From Microcoleus sp036705565 (lineage in GTDB: Bacteria; Cyanobacteriota; Cyanobacteriia; Cyanobacteriales; Microcoleaceae), in the NCBI GenBank assembly GCA_036705565.1, contig JAUBUY010000029.1: a stretch of DNA of 64,000 bases. One strand, given 5' to 3'. Shown here piece after piece: positions 8,220-14,944 of the stretch; the stretch's first letter is position 1, and each line of letters begins with the position of its first letter. Both the position numbers and the translations under genes were made by a program. The notes below the pieces were generated by a model that saw only the letters and a program-made list of their open reading frames with translations, made no database searches and was not told the DNA's origin.

Positions 8220-9161
8220 TTATCCCAGATATTCGATCGGGCAAACTGCAACGGCTACTGTTACCGCAGAACCCGCCCTAACCCCTCCTTGTGAAAGGGG
8301 GGGATTTTTGCTGCGAAATATTTGTTTAGGGACTAAAAGCCTTTGCTGGGCGGACAAGATGCCCACCCCACAAGCAGATTCAGTCTTTGTGGAACAGGCA
8401 TCTTGCCTGTTGTTGAGAATTGTAGAACAGGCAAGATGCCTGTTCTTGAGAATGGTACGGGCAGGCAAGAGGCCCTCCCCACAAGCAGATTCAGTCTTTG
8501 TGGAACAGGCATCTTGCCTGTTGTTGAGAATTGTGGAACAGGCATCTTGCCTGTTCTTGAGAATAGTACAAGATATTAGTTCGATCGCACAAAGTGCCGC
8601 AGCTTCTGCTACGCTGGGCGTGCCGACTTCTTTGACTACAATATTTGAAGGATTGGGGACTTCTACGGAACTTAAAATGTCAGCCCCAAAGGTTTTTAAC
8701 GGCCAATTTCGCGCTTGACAAAGCTCCAGCAAGCCGACTTCACCTGCTTTAGTATCTATTGTAGCAATACCTGCGATCGCACTTTCGGCTAAATGATAAG
8801 CACGGCATACTTGTTTAATCGCAGTTTCGATTAATTCTCGCCCTGTTCCGCCTTCACAACCTATCCCTACCCACAACACTCTCGGATGCCACTGAACCTT
8901 TGGCAAAACAGATTCCGGCGAAAATCTTCTCTGGGTGAAACTAATCCAAATTCGGGCTTTGATAGTTGATAGATTTTCCCCATCCCAATACAAAGAATGT
9001 TTTTCTGGCAGACTGTTTTGCCACAACGTAGAACCCACTTCTTGAATTACTTCGACAGTTTCCCCTCTAGCAAGAGCCGCCGCCACTCCAGTCCAGTCAC
9101 CTTCGCCCCGCCTCCAACCGCTGGGAATCTCTAGCATATCTAAAGTAAATTCATCGTTCAT
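8220..9161 (-). CDS. cbiG: CbiG-type cobalt-precorrin 5A hydrolase, C-terminus carrying in-frame repeats
   Basis: 313 residues. CbiG opens the ring-A lactone in anaerobic cobalamin synthesis. Residues about 20-90 resemble the CbiG middle region; about 92-195 are the CbiG C-terminal domain (GIGCEGGTGRELI, AGIATIDTKAGEVGLLELC, VGTPSVAEAAAL). The classical N-terminal domain is absent. After residue about 196 the domain is interrupted by two 37-residue tandem units translated from dispersed DNA repeats, then resumes with LLVPKQIFR. A second, shorter insert (NPPLSQGG) follows, and the gene finishes with the normal-looking AVTVAVAV strand. The reading frame stays open throughout. Family assignment is good; whether the enlarged protein still works is unknown. 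Confidence 0.82.
   Translation of the reverse strand: MNDEFTLDMLEIPSGWRRGEGDWTGVAAALARGETVEVIQEVGSTLWQNSLPEKHSLYWDGENLSTIKARIWISFTQRRFSPESVLPKVQWHPRVLWVGIGCEGGTGRELIETAIKQVCRAYHLAESAIAGIATIDTKAGEVGLLELCQARNWPLKTFGADILSSVEVPNPSNIVVKEVGTPSVAEAAALCAIELISCTILKNRQDACSTILNNRQDACSTKTESACGEGLLPARTILKNRHLACSTILNNRQDACSTKTESACGVGILSAQQRLLVPKQIFRSKNPPLSQGGVRAGSAVTVAVAVCPIEYLG
8275..8315. repeat. Fragment of GATCCCCCTAA-type dispersed element inside cbiG
   Basis: CCCGCCCTAACCCCTCC, four bases, then GAAAGGGGGGGATTTTT resembles half of the palindromic elements at 13174-13254 and 62939-63020. It is translated on the minus strand as about 12 residues including NPPLSQGG, between the PKQIFR and AVTVAVA strands of CbiG. 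Confidence 0.6.
8348..8569. repeat. Two tandem 111-bp units of the AACAGGCATCTTGCCTGTT family within cbiG
   Basis: Unit 1 is 8348-8458 and unit 2 is 8459-8569, each exactly 111 bp (37 codons). They differ at few positions. Each contains two near-palindromic AACAGGCATCTTGCCTGTT cores, a CCCCACAAGCAGATTCAGTC segment and a GTTCTTGAGAAT...GTAC end. Because 111 is a multiple of three, the duplication kept the cbiG frame. Related cores occur at about 4748, 25067, 26926, 26970 and 60861. Confidence 0.9.
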
Positions 9162-9238
9162 TATTCAGTTATCTATTCTGTAGTTTCACTGCGACCGCAA
9201 TCTTAAAAAAAACTTAACACTCTGTTTAGTGAAAATTT

Positions 9239-9247
9239 TGGTATAAT
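9239..9247 (+). promoter_or_regulatory. Extended -10 promoter of the first Trp-repeat gene
   Basis: TGGTATAAT is a consensus extended -10 (TGn plus TATAAT) 35 bases before the ATG at 9282. No good -35 at 16-18 bases; a TTAACA lies 22 bases upstream. The second gene copy (9968) does not keep this motif at the same distance, so the two copies may be expressed differently. Confidence 0.45.
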
Positions 9248-9281
9248 TGTAGCACAAACTACAAAAAACCCAAGATTTAAG

Positions 9282-9644
9282 ATGGTAGAACTAAATCAGT
9301 TACTGTTAGAGTTTGAAAGCAACCTCAAATGGGAAGGAGTGACAAAAGAATGGATAGACCGCCGGGAAAGTTGGGTTAGCGATGTGGCAGCATCAGTTAA
9401 CCTGACATATCTAGCAGAATTGCTAGTTGAATTGGAATCTAACTTGCAGTGGGAATCGGTGGATATTCAGTGGCAACAGCGTCGAGACCGTTGGGTAGAA
9501 GAATGTCTGGCAGCATCGATTGTTCAAGAAGTATCAAGTTTATTGCTGGAACTTGAAACCAATACCAATTGGGAAGCGGTTACCGATGAATGGCAGCAGA
9601 ATCGCGAGAAATGGGTACAGCAAATGCACAAGTTTAAGGAGTAG
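9282..9644 (+). CDS. Trp-rich triple-repeat protein, copy 1 (unrecognised family)
   Basis: 120 residues, no signal peptide or membrane segment; acidic and helical in character. It is three tandem repeats of about 40 residues, each with the pattern L-L-x-E-(F/L)-E-x-N-x-x-W-E-x-V-x-x-x-W-x-x-x-R-x-x-W-V. Starts are near residues 6, 45 and 86. Each repeat thus has about three regularly spaced tryptophans. I do not recognise the family. An almost identical architecture is encoded 686 bp downstream (9968-10330), and each copy is followed by a convergent tetR or tetR relic. The opening MVELNQLLLEF is shared by both copies. Function unknown; a helical protein-interaction module is a guess. Confidence 0.8.
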   Translation: MVELNQLLLEFESNLKWEGVTKEWIDRRESWVSDVAASVNLTYLAELLVELESNLQWESVDIQWQQRRDRWVEECLAASIVQEVSSLLLELETNTNWEAVTDEWQQNREKWVQQMHKFKE

Positions 9645-9694
9645 TTTCGAGGATTTAGAGCCTGTAGATATGCGTTTTCAGACTCTAACATTTC

Positions 9695-9892
9695 CTAATG
9701 ACTAATCACTAATTCTTCATCTTTCTGCCAAACTCCATTCAGAAAAATATCAGCGAGTCCTTCAGCCATTTCCTGCATTTGCTGCCGAGAAGCATTCGGC
9801 TTCATAATCGTATTTTGACTGAAGGGCGCCACTGCAAACATTCTCAAAAATACCTGAGCCGTTTCCCAAAAAGCCTCAGCCACATCGCTCAC
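9695..9892 (-). pseudogene. Truncated tetR relic
   Basis: The 65 codons align with the last 75 or so residues of the intact TetR regulator at 10550-11167: MSDVAEAFWETA, QVFLRMFAVA, FSQNTIMKPNAS and QEMAEGLADIFLNG are shared. About 13 residues (MEKGVYRKMNPKI in the intact gene) are deleted between FWETA and QVFL. The whole DNA-binding N-terminus is missing. The stop has slipped eight codons or so into following repeat-like DNA. It is the tetR part of a duplicated gene pair. Confidence 0.85.
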
Positions 9893-9967
9893 TATAAAAA
9901 ACCAAGAGTCTAAATCAATAAAATTTGTACAAAAATAGCACCAACTGCAAACAAGACAAAATTTAAT

Positions 9968-10330
9968 ATGGTAGAACTAAACCAATTACTGTTAGAGTTT
10001 CAAGCCCACCTAAACGGGGATGCAGTGACGGAAGAATGGAAAGAACGTCGCGACTGTTGGATGAGCGAGGTGTCAGCAGCAATTGACGAAAAACACCTAG
10101 CCAAATTGCTAGTTGAATTAGAATCAAATTATCAGCGAGAAGCAGTACAAAGTCTCTGGAAAATGATCCGTGAAAGTTGGGTAGAAGAATGTCATATAGC
10201 ATCGACGCTGGAAGAAGTATCAAGTCTCTTGCTGGAACTTGAAAGCAATACAACTTGGGAAGTAGTGACGGATGAATGGCAGAATAATCGGGAGAAGTGG
10301 GTACAGCAAATGTACGAATTTATAGAGTAA
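9968..10330 (+). CDS. Trp-rich triple-repeat protein, copy 2
   Basis: 120 residues, paralogue of 9282-9644 with the same start MVELNQLLLEF, the same length and the same C-terminal EEVSSLLLELE...NREKWVQQM. The first two repeats have lost part of the Trp pattern (for example LNGDAVTEEW and YQREAVQSLW, where copy 1 has Trp-Glu), while repeat 3 is well kept. This suggests duplication followed by uneven divergence. It is convergent with the intact tetR gene, 219 bases away. No recognised domain. Confidence 0.78.
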   Translation: MVELNQLLLEFQAHLNGDAVTEEWKERRDCWMSEVSAAIDEKHLAKLLVELESNYQREAVQSLWKMIRESWVEECHIASTLEEVSSLLLELESNTTWEVVTDEWQNNREKWVQQMYEFIE

Positions 10331-10397
10331 TTGGGGATTGGGGATGGGTGAGGGGTTATTGGTTATAACTGAGATATTGCACCATTCTCAATTAGCC

Positions 10398-10454
10398 GTA
10401 GGGGCGGGTTCGCCAACAGCCTTAAAGCTTGCAAATAGGTTCTATAAACCCGCC
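10398..10454. repeat. Dispersed GTAGGGGCGGGTT repeat
   Basis: GTAGGGGCGGGTT and AACCCGCC flank about 36 bases as an inverted pair. Same family as 7065-7206 and 40341-40401. Lies between convergent genes. Confidence 0.6.
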
Positions 10455-10506
10455 AGACCCCACGAAAAATCCTCTTATTGATATTGCTGCAAGATGTCGG
10501 TTATAA

Positions 10507-10549
10507 CCAATAACCAATAAATAACCAATAACTAATAACTAATGACTAA
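10507..10549. repeat. Short tandem repeat AACCAATA/ACTAATGA touching the tetR stop
   Basis: Irregular 7-8 base units (CCAATAA, then ACTAATGACTAA) run directly into the stop codon of the minus-strand tetR gene. The same sort of repeat touches the stops at 45954, 48583 and 57830. Confidence 0.7.
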
Positions 10550-11167
10550 TTATTCATCTTTCTGCAAAACCCCATTCAGAAAAATATCTGCGAGTCCTTC
10601 GGCCATTTCCTGCATTTCCTGGGGCGAAGCATTCGGCTCCATAATCGTATTTTGACTGAAACCCGCGACTGCAAACATTCCCAAAAATACCTGAGCGACA
10701 ATCTTCGGATTCATCTTCCGATAAACTCCTTTTTCCATCGCGGTTTCAAAAAAAGCCTCAGCCACATCGCTCATTTTTCCGATGACTTCCAACTGAATTC
10801 TGTCGCGCAAATCCGGGTGAAATTGTGCCTCCAAAAAACACACCCGCATCATGTCGCTATTCTCGCGGATATTCAGCATCCGTCGCCGCATCACCTGAGC
10901 CACTGCTTTGTAACTGCCCATCTCGCTTAATTCTGTCAGCAAATCCGTCAGCAACTCCACCCATCCTTCCGTCGCCACCTCAATCAAAATCGCTTTTTTA
11001 TTATCAAAATGCCGAAAAAGCGTACCCTCGGCCACCCCCGCCGCTGCTGCTAAATCGCGAGTTGTCGTCCCGTCGTATCCGCTGCGGGCAAACAACCGCT
11101 GAGCGGCTTGTAAAATCCGCTTCTTGGTTTCTGTTTCAGAAGGAGGAGACTGATTAAAAATTCGCAT
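10550..11167 (-). CDS. TetR/AcrR family transcriptional repressor
   Basis: 205 residues, normal for the family. Residues about 14-62 form the helix-turn-helix (RILQAAQRLFARSGY, TTRDLAAAAGVAEGTLFRHF); the remainder is the helical ligand and dimer domain. The gene is divergent from the M16 peptidase pair (start at 11479 or 11536), so it could regulate itself and that pair; it is convergent with the Trp-repeat gene. The ligand cannot be read from sequence. A relic of its C-terminal half sits at 9695-9892. Confidence 0.93.
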   Translation of the reverse strand: MRIFNQSPPSETETKKRILQAAQRLFARSGYDGTTTRDLAAAAGVAEGTLFRHFDNKKAILIEVATEGWVELLTDLLTELSEMGSYKAVAQVMRRRMLNIRENSDMMRVCFLEAQFHPDLRDRIQLEVIGKMSDVAEAFFETAMEKGVYRKMNPKIVAQVFLGMFAVAGFSQNTIMEPNASPQEMQEMAEGLADIFLNGVLQKDE

Positions 11168-11240
11168 GGCTTTGCAATGGGTAATTTGCTACTTGGAACT
11201 ACGGGAGCTGGACTGAGGGACTAATTGATGTTAAGTTTTA

Positions 11241-11324
11241 AAAAGAATCTCTGGCATTGAGGGCAAACATTTTTTTGTTTGACAATCCAAAATCCAAAAT
11301 CTAAAATCTAAAATCGAATGACCC
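11241..11324 (+). repeat. 84-bp direct repeat, copy 1
   Basis: Starts AAAAGAATCTCTGGC and ends in CTAAAATC heptamers followed by GAATGACCC. Copy 2 is 11402-11485. The last part, including an ATG, is identical in both copies; differences cluster in the first third. Confidence 0.85.
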
Positions 11325-11401
11325 TTTTTGAGATTTGCTGTATCAGCCTAACATCTGCGGCGCAACAGATCGCTTATGCCTCAAAAAATCTTTATCCTGA
11401 G

Positions 11402-11485
11402 AAAAGAATCTCTGGCCACCGAGCACAAACATTGTTTGTTTGACAATCCAAAATCTAAAATCTAAAATCTAAAATCGAATGACCC
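11402..11485 (+). repeat. 84-bp direct repeat, copy 2, containing the upstream ATG of the M16 gene
   Basis: Ends ATCGAATGACCC, where the ATG (11479) opens the M16 peptidase reading frame. Copy 1 (11241-11324) carries the same ATG but the frame after it is not the peptidase. This makes 11479 suspect as the true start. Confidence 0.85.
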
Positions 11486-11535
11486 CGCAGTTCCAAAAAC
11501 CCCGTGAAGCGAAGCTATCCCCTAGGGAATCGCCC

Positions 11536-13074
11536 GTGAGCCAAACTCGATTCATTGCCTCCCTGCTGGCCGCTGTACTGCTGTGGTGGGGAGTTTCCCC
11601 CGAAATAGCCCTTGCCCGCCCCAACCCTGCTAGCGGCTCCCAAGCAGTCTCTGTTCAACCGTCGCTCGATCGAGTAATCAGCCAAGTCAGCGAATTTAAG
11701 CTCGACAACGGCATGAAATTCATCGTACTCGAAAGGCCCAGAGCGCCCGTAGCATCGTTTCTGATTCACGCCGATGTCGGCGGGGCAAACGAACCCGACG
11801 GCCAAACCGGAGTCGCTCACTATCTCGAACATTTAGCCTTCAAAGGCACGCCAAAAATCGGCACTACCGACTACCAAGCCGAAAAGCCGCTGCTAGAAAA
11901 ACAAGACCAACTCTTCGAGCAAATGCAAGCAGCCAAGGCCAGCGGCAAAACTGAAGAAGTCGCCCAATTAAAAGCAGAATTTGACAAAGTTGAAGCCGAA
12001 GCGTCGCAATTTGTCAAGCGCAATGAACTGGGCAAAATAGTCGAACAAGCAGGCGGAGTCGGACTAAATGCCGCTACTTCCACCGACGCTACGATGTATT
12101 TTTACAGCCTGCCAGCTAATAAGTTAGAAATGTGGATGTCGCTGGAATCAGAGCGATTTCTAGAACCAGTATTTCGGGAATTTTACAAAGAAAAACAGGT
12201 AATTTTAGAAGAGCGCAGGCTGCGAACCGAGAATTCTCCGATCGGACAAATGGTTGAAGCTTTTGCCAACAAAGCTTTCTCTGTTCATCCCTACCGTCGC
12301 CCCGTAATTGGCTACACTGAAGACATTAAAAACCTCACCCGCAGCGACGTGCAGAAGTTTTTCGATACTCACTATGTCCCCAGCAAGCTGACTGTGGCAG
12401 TGGTAGGAGACGTGAAAGCTTCGGAGGTGAAGCGACTCGCTCAAATTTATTTCGGCCGTTACAAGGCTTCACCAGAGCCTCCAGAATTGCAGATTGTCGA
12501 ACCTCCCCAAACGCAAACTAAGGAAGTGACGCTGCAATTAAAAACTCAACCTTGGTATTTGGAAGGATACCACAAACCGGCGATGAATCATCCCGACAAT
12601 GCGGTTTATGAAATGATTGGTTCTTTGCTCAGCGATGGCCGCACTTCTCGGCTCTATAAATCTTTGGTAGAACAACAGCAATTGGCGCTGGCTGCTCAAG
12701 GTTTCAGTGGTTATCCTGGGGAAAAGTATCCGAATTTGATGTTATTTTACGCTCAAACTGCTCCGGGCCGCACGGTTGATGAAGTAGCCTCCGCTTTGAG
12801 GAAGGAAATCGAGCGCCTGAAAACAGAGCCGGTTTCTGCTTTGGAATTGGAGCGCGTGAAAACTCAGGCGAGAGCCGATTTGTTGCGATCGCTCAATTCT
12901 AATATGGGCATGGCATTTTCGCTGGTGGACTATCAAGTAAACACCGGTTCGTGGCGAAATTTGTTTAAGGAATTGGATGCGATCGCGGCTGTTACTCCCG
13001 CTGACATTCAGCGTGTCGCTCAGGCAACTTTCCGCCCGGAAAATCGCACGATTGGTAAGCTTTTGCCTCTGTAA
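11536..13074 (+). CDS. M16 family zinc peptidase, catalytic member
   Basis: Insulinase/processing-peptidase family. The inverted zinc motif HYLEH is complete (H114-H118 counted from an upstream in-frame ATG at 11479), and a downstream Glu-rich helix (EKQVILEERR) supplies the third ligand. A charged, probably coiled-coil insert of about 60 residues follows the zinc helix. I prefer the GTG at 11536: it has AGGGA seven bases before it and gives a compact signal peptide (SQTRFIASLLAAVLLWWGV...ALA), whereas the ATG lies in a duplicated repeat with no Shine-Dalgarno. Probably periplasmic. Pairs with the zinc-less M16 gene 308 bases downstream, as in many bacterial M16B heterodimers. Confidence 0.92.
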   Translation: MSQTRFIASLLAAVLLWWGVSPEIALARPNPASGSQAVSVQPSLDRVISQVSEFKLDNGMKFIVLERPRAPVASFLIHADVGGANEPDGQTGVAHYLEHLAFKGTPKIGTTDYQAEKPLLEKQDQLFEQMQAAKASGKTEEVAQLKAEFDKVEAEASQFVKRNELGKIVEQAGGVGLNAATSTDATMYFYSLPANKLEMWMSLESERFLEPVFREFYKEKQVILEERRLRTENSPIGQMVEAFANKAFSVHPYRRPVIGYTEDIKNLTRSDVQKFFDTHYVPSKLTVAVVGDVKASEVKRLAQIYFGRYKASPEPPELQIVEPPQTQTKEVTLQLKTQPWYLEGYHKPAMNHPDNAVYEMIGSLLSDGRTSRLYKSLVEQQQLALAAQGFSGYPGEKYPNLMLFYAQTAPGRTVDEVASALRKEIERLKTEPVSALELERVKTQARADLLRSLNSNMGMAFSLVDYQVNTGSWRNLFKELDAIAAVTPADIQRVAQATFRPENRTIGKLLPL

Positions 13075-13382
13075 GAAGAAGGAAGAAGGAAGAAAAACTC
13101 GTTTTCAGGCTCTGCCCCTTCCTGACAACTTAAGACTAAAACCCATAATAAATGTCGCTTTTAGTCGAATCTAGATCCCCCTAAATCCCCCTTAAGAAGG
13201 GGGACTTTGAGAACACTCTTGTCCCCCCCTTAATAAGGGGGGTTAGGGGGGATCTTGCAGTTCGCGACAAACAAGAGAGACGGTAGGTTTAACGTTAAGT
13301 TGTCACGCCTTGGGCAGAGGCGGGGAACGCAGATCCAGAGGCTCTGCCTCGCTATGTCACAATAGGAAACTTAGGAGAAAGA
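13075..13382. other. Spacer between the two M16 genes
   Basis: Contains a GAAGAAG-type microsatellite (13070-13096), the palindromic element at 13174-13254, and a strong Shine-Dalgarno (AGGAG, 13373-13377) six bases before the ATG of the second gene. No gene seen. Confidence 0.6.
13174..13254. repeat. Dispersed palindromic element, GATCCCCCTAA...TTAGGGGGGATC
   Basis: About 81 bp with outer arms GATCCCCCTAAATCCCCC and AAGGGGGGTTAGGGGGGATC and an inner inverted pair. A second full copy is at 62939-63020 and a piece lies inside cbiG at about 8275. It looks like a miniature palindromic mobile or REP-like unit. Confidence 0.75.
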
Positions 13383-14864
13383 ATGAAAAGGACTAAATTG
13401 ATACTGAAAAAAGTAAAGTTATTTCTGCTATCGCTGTGCTTTTTTACAGTTTCACTGGGCACGTTTAATTTGTTACCTTCCTTTGCTGCTGCACCGAAAC
13501 ACTACGACGAATTAACATTTCCCCCGCTGTCCGAAATTAAACTGCCTAAATATACTCGCTTCGAGCTGAAAAATGGTATCCGGGTTTATCTTATGGAAGA
13601 CCGGGAATTGCCGTTAGTCGGGGGAACGGCGCTATTTCGCACGGGCGATCGTTTTGAACCAGCCGATAAAATTGGATTGGGAGGTTTGACGGGAGAAGTG
13701 ATGCGAACTGGCGGTACTAGCCGGCATACTGCTGATGAATTAAATCAGTTGCTAGAACAGCGAGCAGCTTCGGTAGAAACGGGGATTGATGTTGCTTCTG
13801 GCACGGCTAATTTTAGTGCTTTAGCTGAAGATTTGGAACCCGTGTTTGACTTATTTGCGGAAGTGATTCGGGAGCCAATGTTTGCTCAGGAAAAGTTAGA
13901 TTTAGCGAAGAACCAAACTCAAGGTGCGATCGCCCGCCGCAATGACGATCCTAACGATATTACCGGCCGCGAGTTTCAAAAGTTAATTTATGGCGATCGC
14001 AGTCCTTACGCGCGCACGGTAGAATACAAAACCCTCGCCAATATTTCCCGCGACGATGTGGTGAGTTTCTACCAGAAATATTTCCATCCCAAGAATATGA
14101 TTTTGGGTATTGCTGGCGATTTTGATACAGCTAAAATGCGATCGCTCGTCGAGGAAAAATTCGGCAACTGGGAACCGAATCAAAGTGCAGAAGTGCCTGC
14201 TCTACCAACCGTATCGCCAGCAAAGGACGGCGGCATATTTTTAGTAAATCAGCCGCAATTAAGTCAAAGTTACGTGCAAATGGGACATTTGGGCGGAATG
14301 CTCAGCAGTCCAGATTACGGTGCTTTGGACGTAATGAACGGGGTTCTCAACGGTTTCGGCGGCCGTTTGTTCAATAACGTGCGATCGCGCCAAGGCTTAG
14401 CTTATTCAGTATACGCGGCTTGGAGTCCGAGATATGACTATCCGGGGGTGTTTGTCGCAGGAGGCCAAACGCGATCAGATGCCACCGTACCGTTTATCCA
14501 GGCAATTCGCGCCGAGATCGATCGTATCCGCACCGAACCAATTACCCAGGAAGAATTAGCTTTTGCTAAAGATTCCACCCTAAATTCATTCATCTTCAAA
14601 TTTGAAAATCCCAGTCAAACTTTGTCGCGATTAATCCGCTACGAATACTACGGTTATCCCGAAGATTTCATTTTTCGCTACCGCCGCAGCATCGAAGCAG
14701 CAACAATTGCCGACGTGCAGCGCGTAGCTCAGACTTATTTGAAACCGGAGAATCTGGTAACATTAGTAGTGGGAAATACGGCGGCAATTGAACCGCCGTT
14801 ATCGAGTTTGGGAACTTCGGTCAAAGTGCAATCTGTTGATATCACAATTCCCTCGGCGACTTAA
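13383..14864 (+). CDS. M16 family peptidase homologue without zinc motif
   Basis: 493 residues. N-terminal signal peptide (about 1-36). The M16 fold is clear (RFELKNGIRVYLMEDRELPLV; then the C-terminal Y-S-V-Y/GVFVAGGQT half), but where HxxEH should stand the sequence reads GLGGLTGEVM, so zinc cannot be bound. Such members act as non-catalytic partners of an HxxEH subunit. Strong Shine-Dalgarno AGGAG. Same strand as the catalytic member; likely one functional complex in the periplasm. Confidence 0.9.
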   Translation: MKRTKLILKKVKLFLLSLCFFTVSLGTFNLLPSFAAAPKHYDELTFPPLSEIKLPKYTRFELKNGIRVYLMEDRELPLVGGTALFRTGDRFEPADKIGLGGLTGEVMRTGGTSRHTADELNQLLEQRAASVETGIDVASGTANFSALAEDLEPVFDLFAEVIREPMFAQEKLDLAKNQTQGAIARRNDDPNDITGREFQKLIYGDRSPYARTVEYKTLANISRDDVVSFYQKYFHPKNMILGIAGDFDTAKMRSLVEEKFGNWEPNQSAEVPALPTVSPAKDGGIFLVNQPQLSQSYVQMGHLGGMLSSPDYGALDVMNGVLNGFGGRLFNNVRSRQGLAYSVYAAWSPRYDYPGVFVAGGQTRSDATVPFIQAIRAEIDRIRTEPITQEELAFAKDSTLNSFIFKFENPSQTLSRLIRYEYYGYPEDFIFRYRRSIEAATIADVQRVAQTYLKPENLVTLVVGNTAAIEPPLSSLGTSVKVQSVDITIPSAT

Positions 14865-14944
14865 TTTATTTGTGATTAGGAGTCGCCGATCTGGGTAAGG
14901 ACACGGCAATGCCGTGTCCCTCCTCTTTGCCACACAATCCTACA

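Noticed and set aside
8128..8718. Long + strand frame over the cbiG repeats
   Set aside because: It is the antisense reading of the 111-bp units (repeated VFVEQASCLLLRIVEQ). The minus-strand frame continues CbiG domains on both sides, so that one is the gene.
11281..11485. Regular repeats taken at first for a CRISPR-like array
   Set aside because: Units are 7 bases (CTAAAAT) or a single 84-bp duplication; there are no unique spacers and no cas genes.
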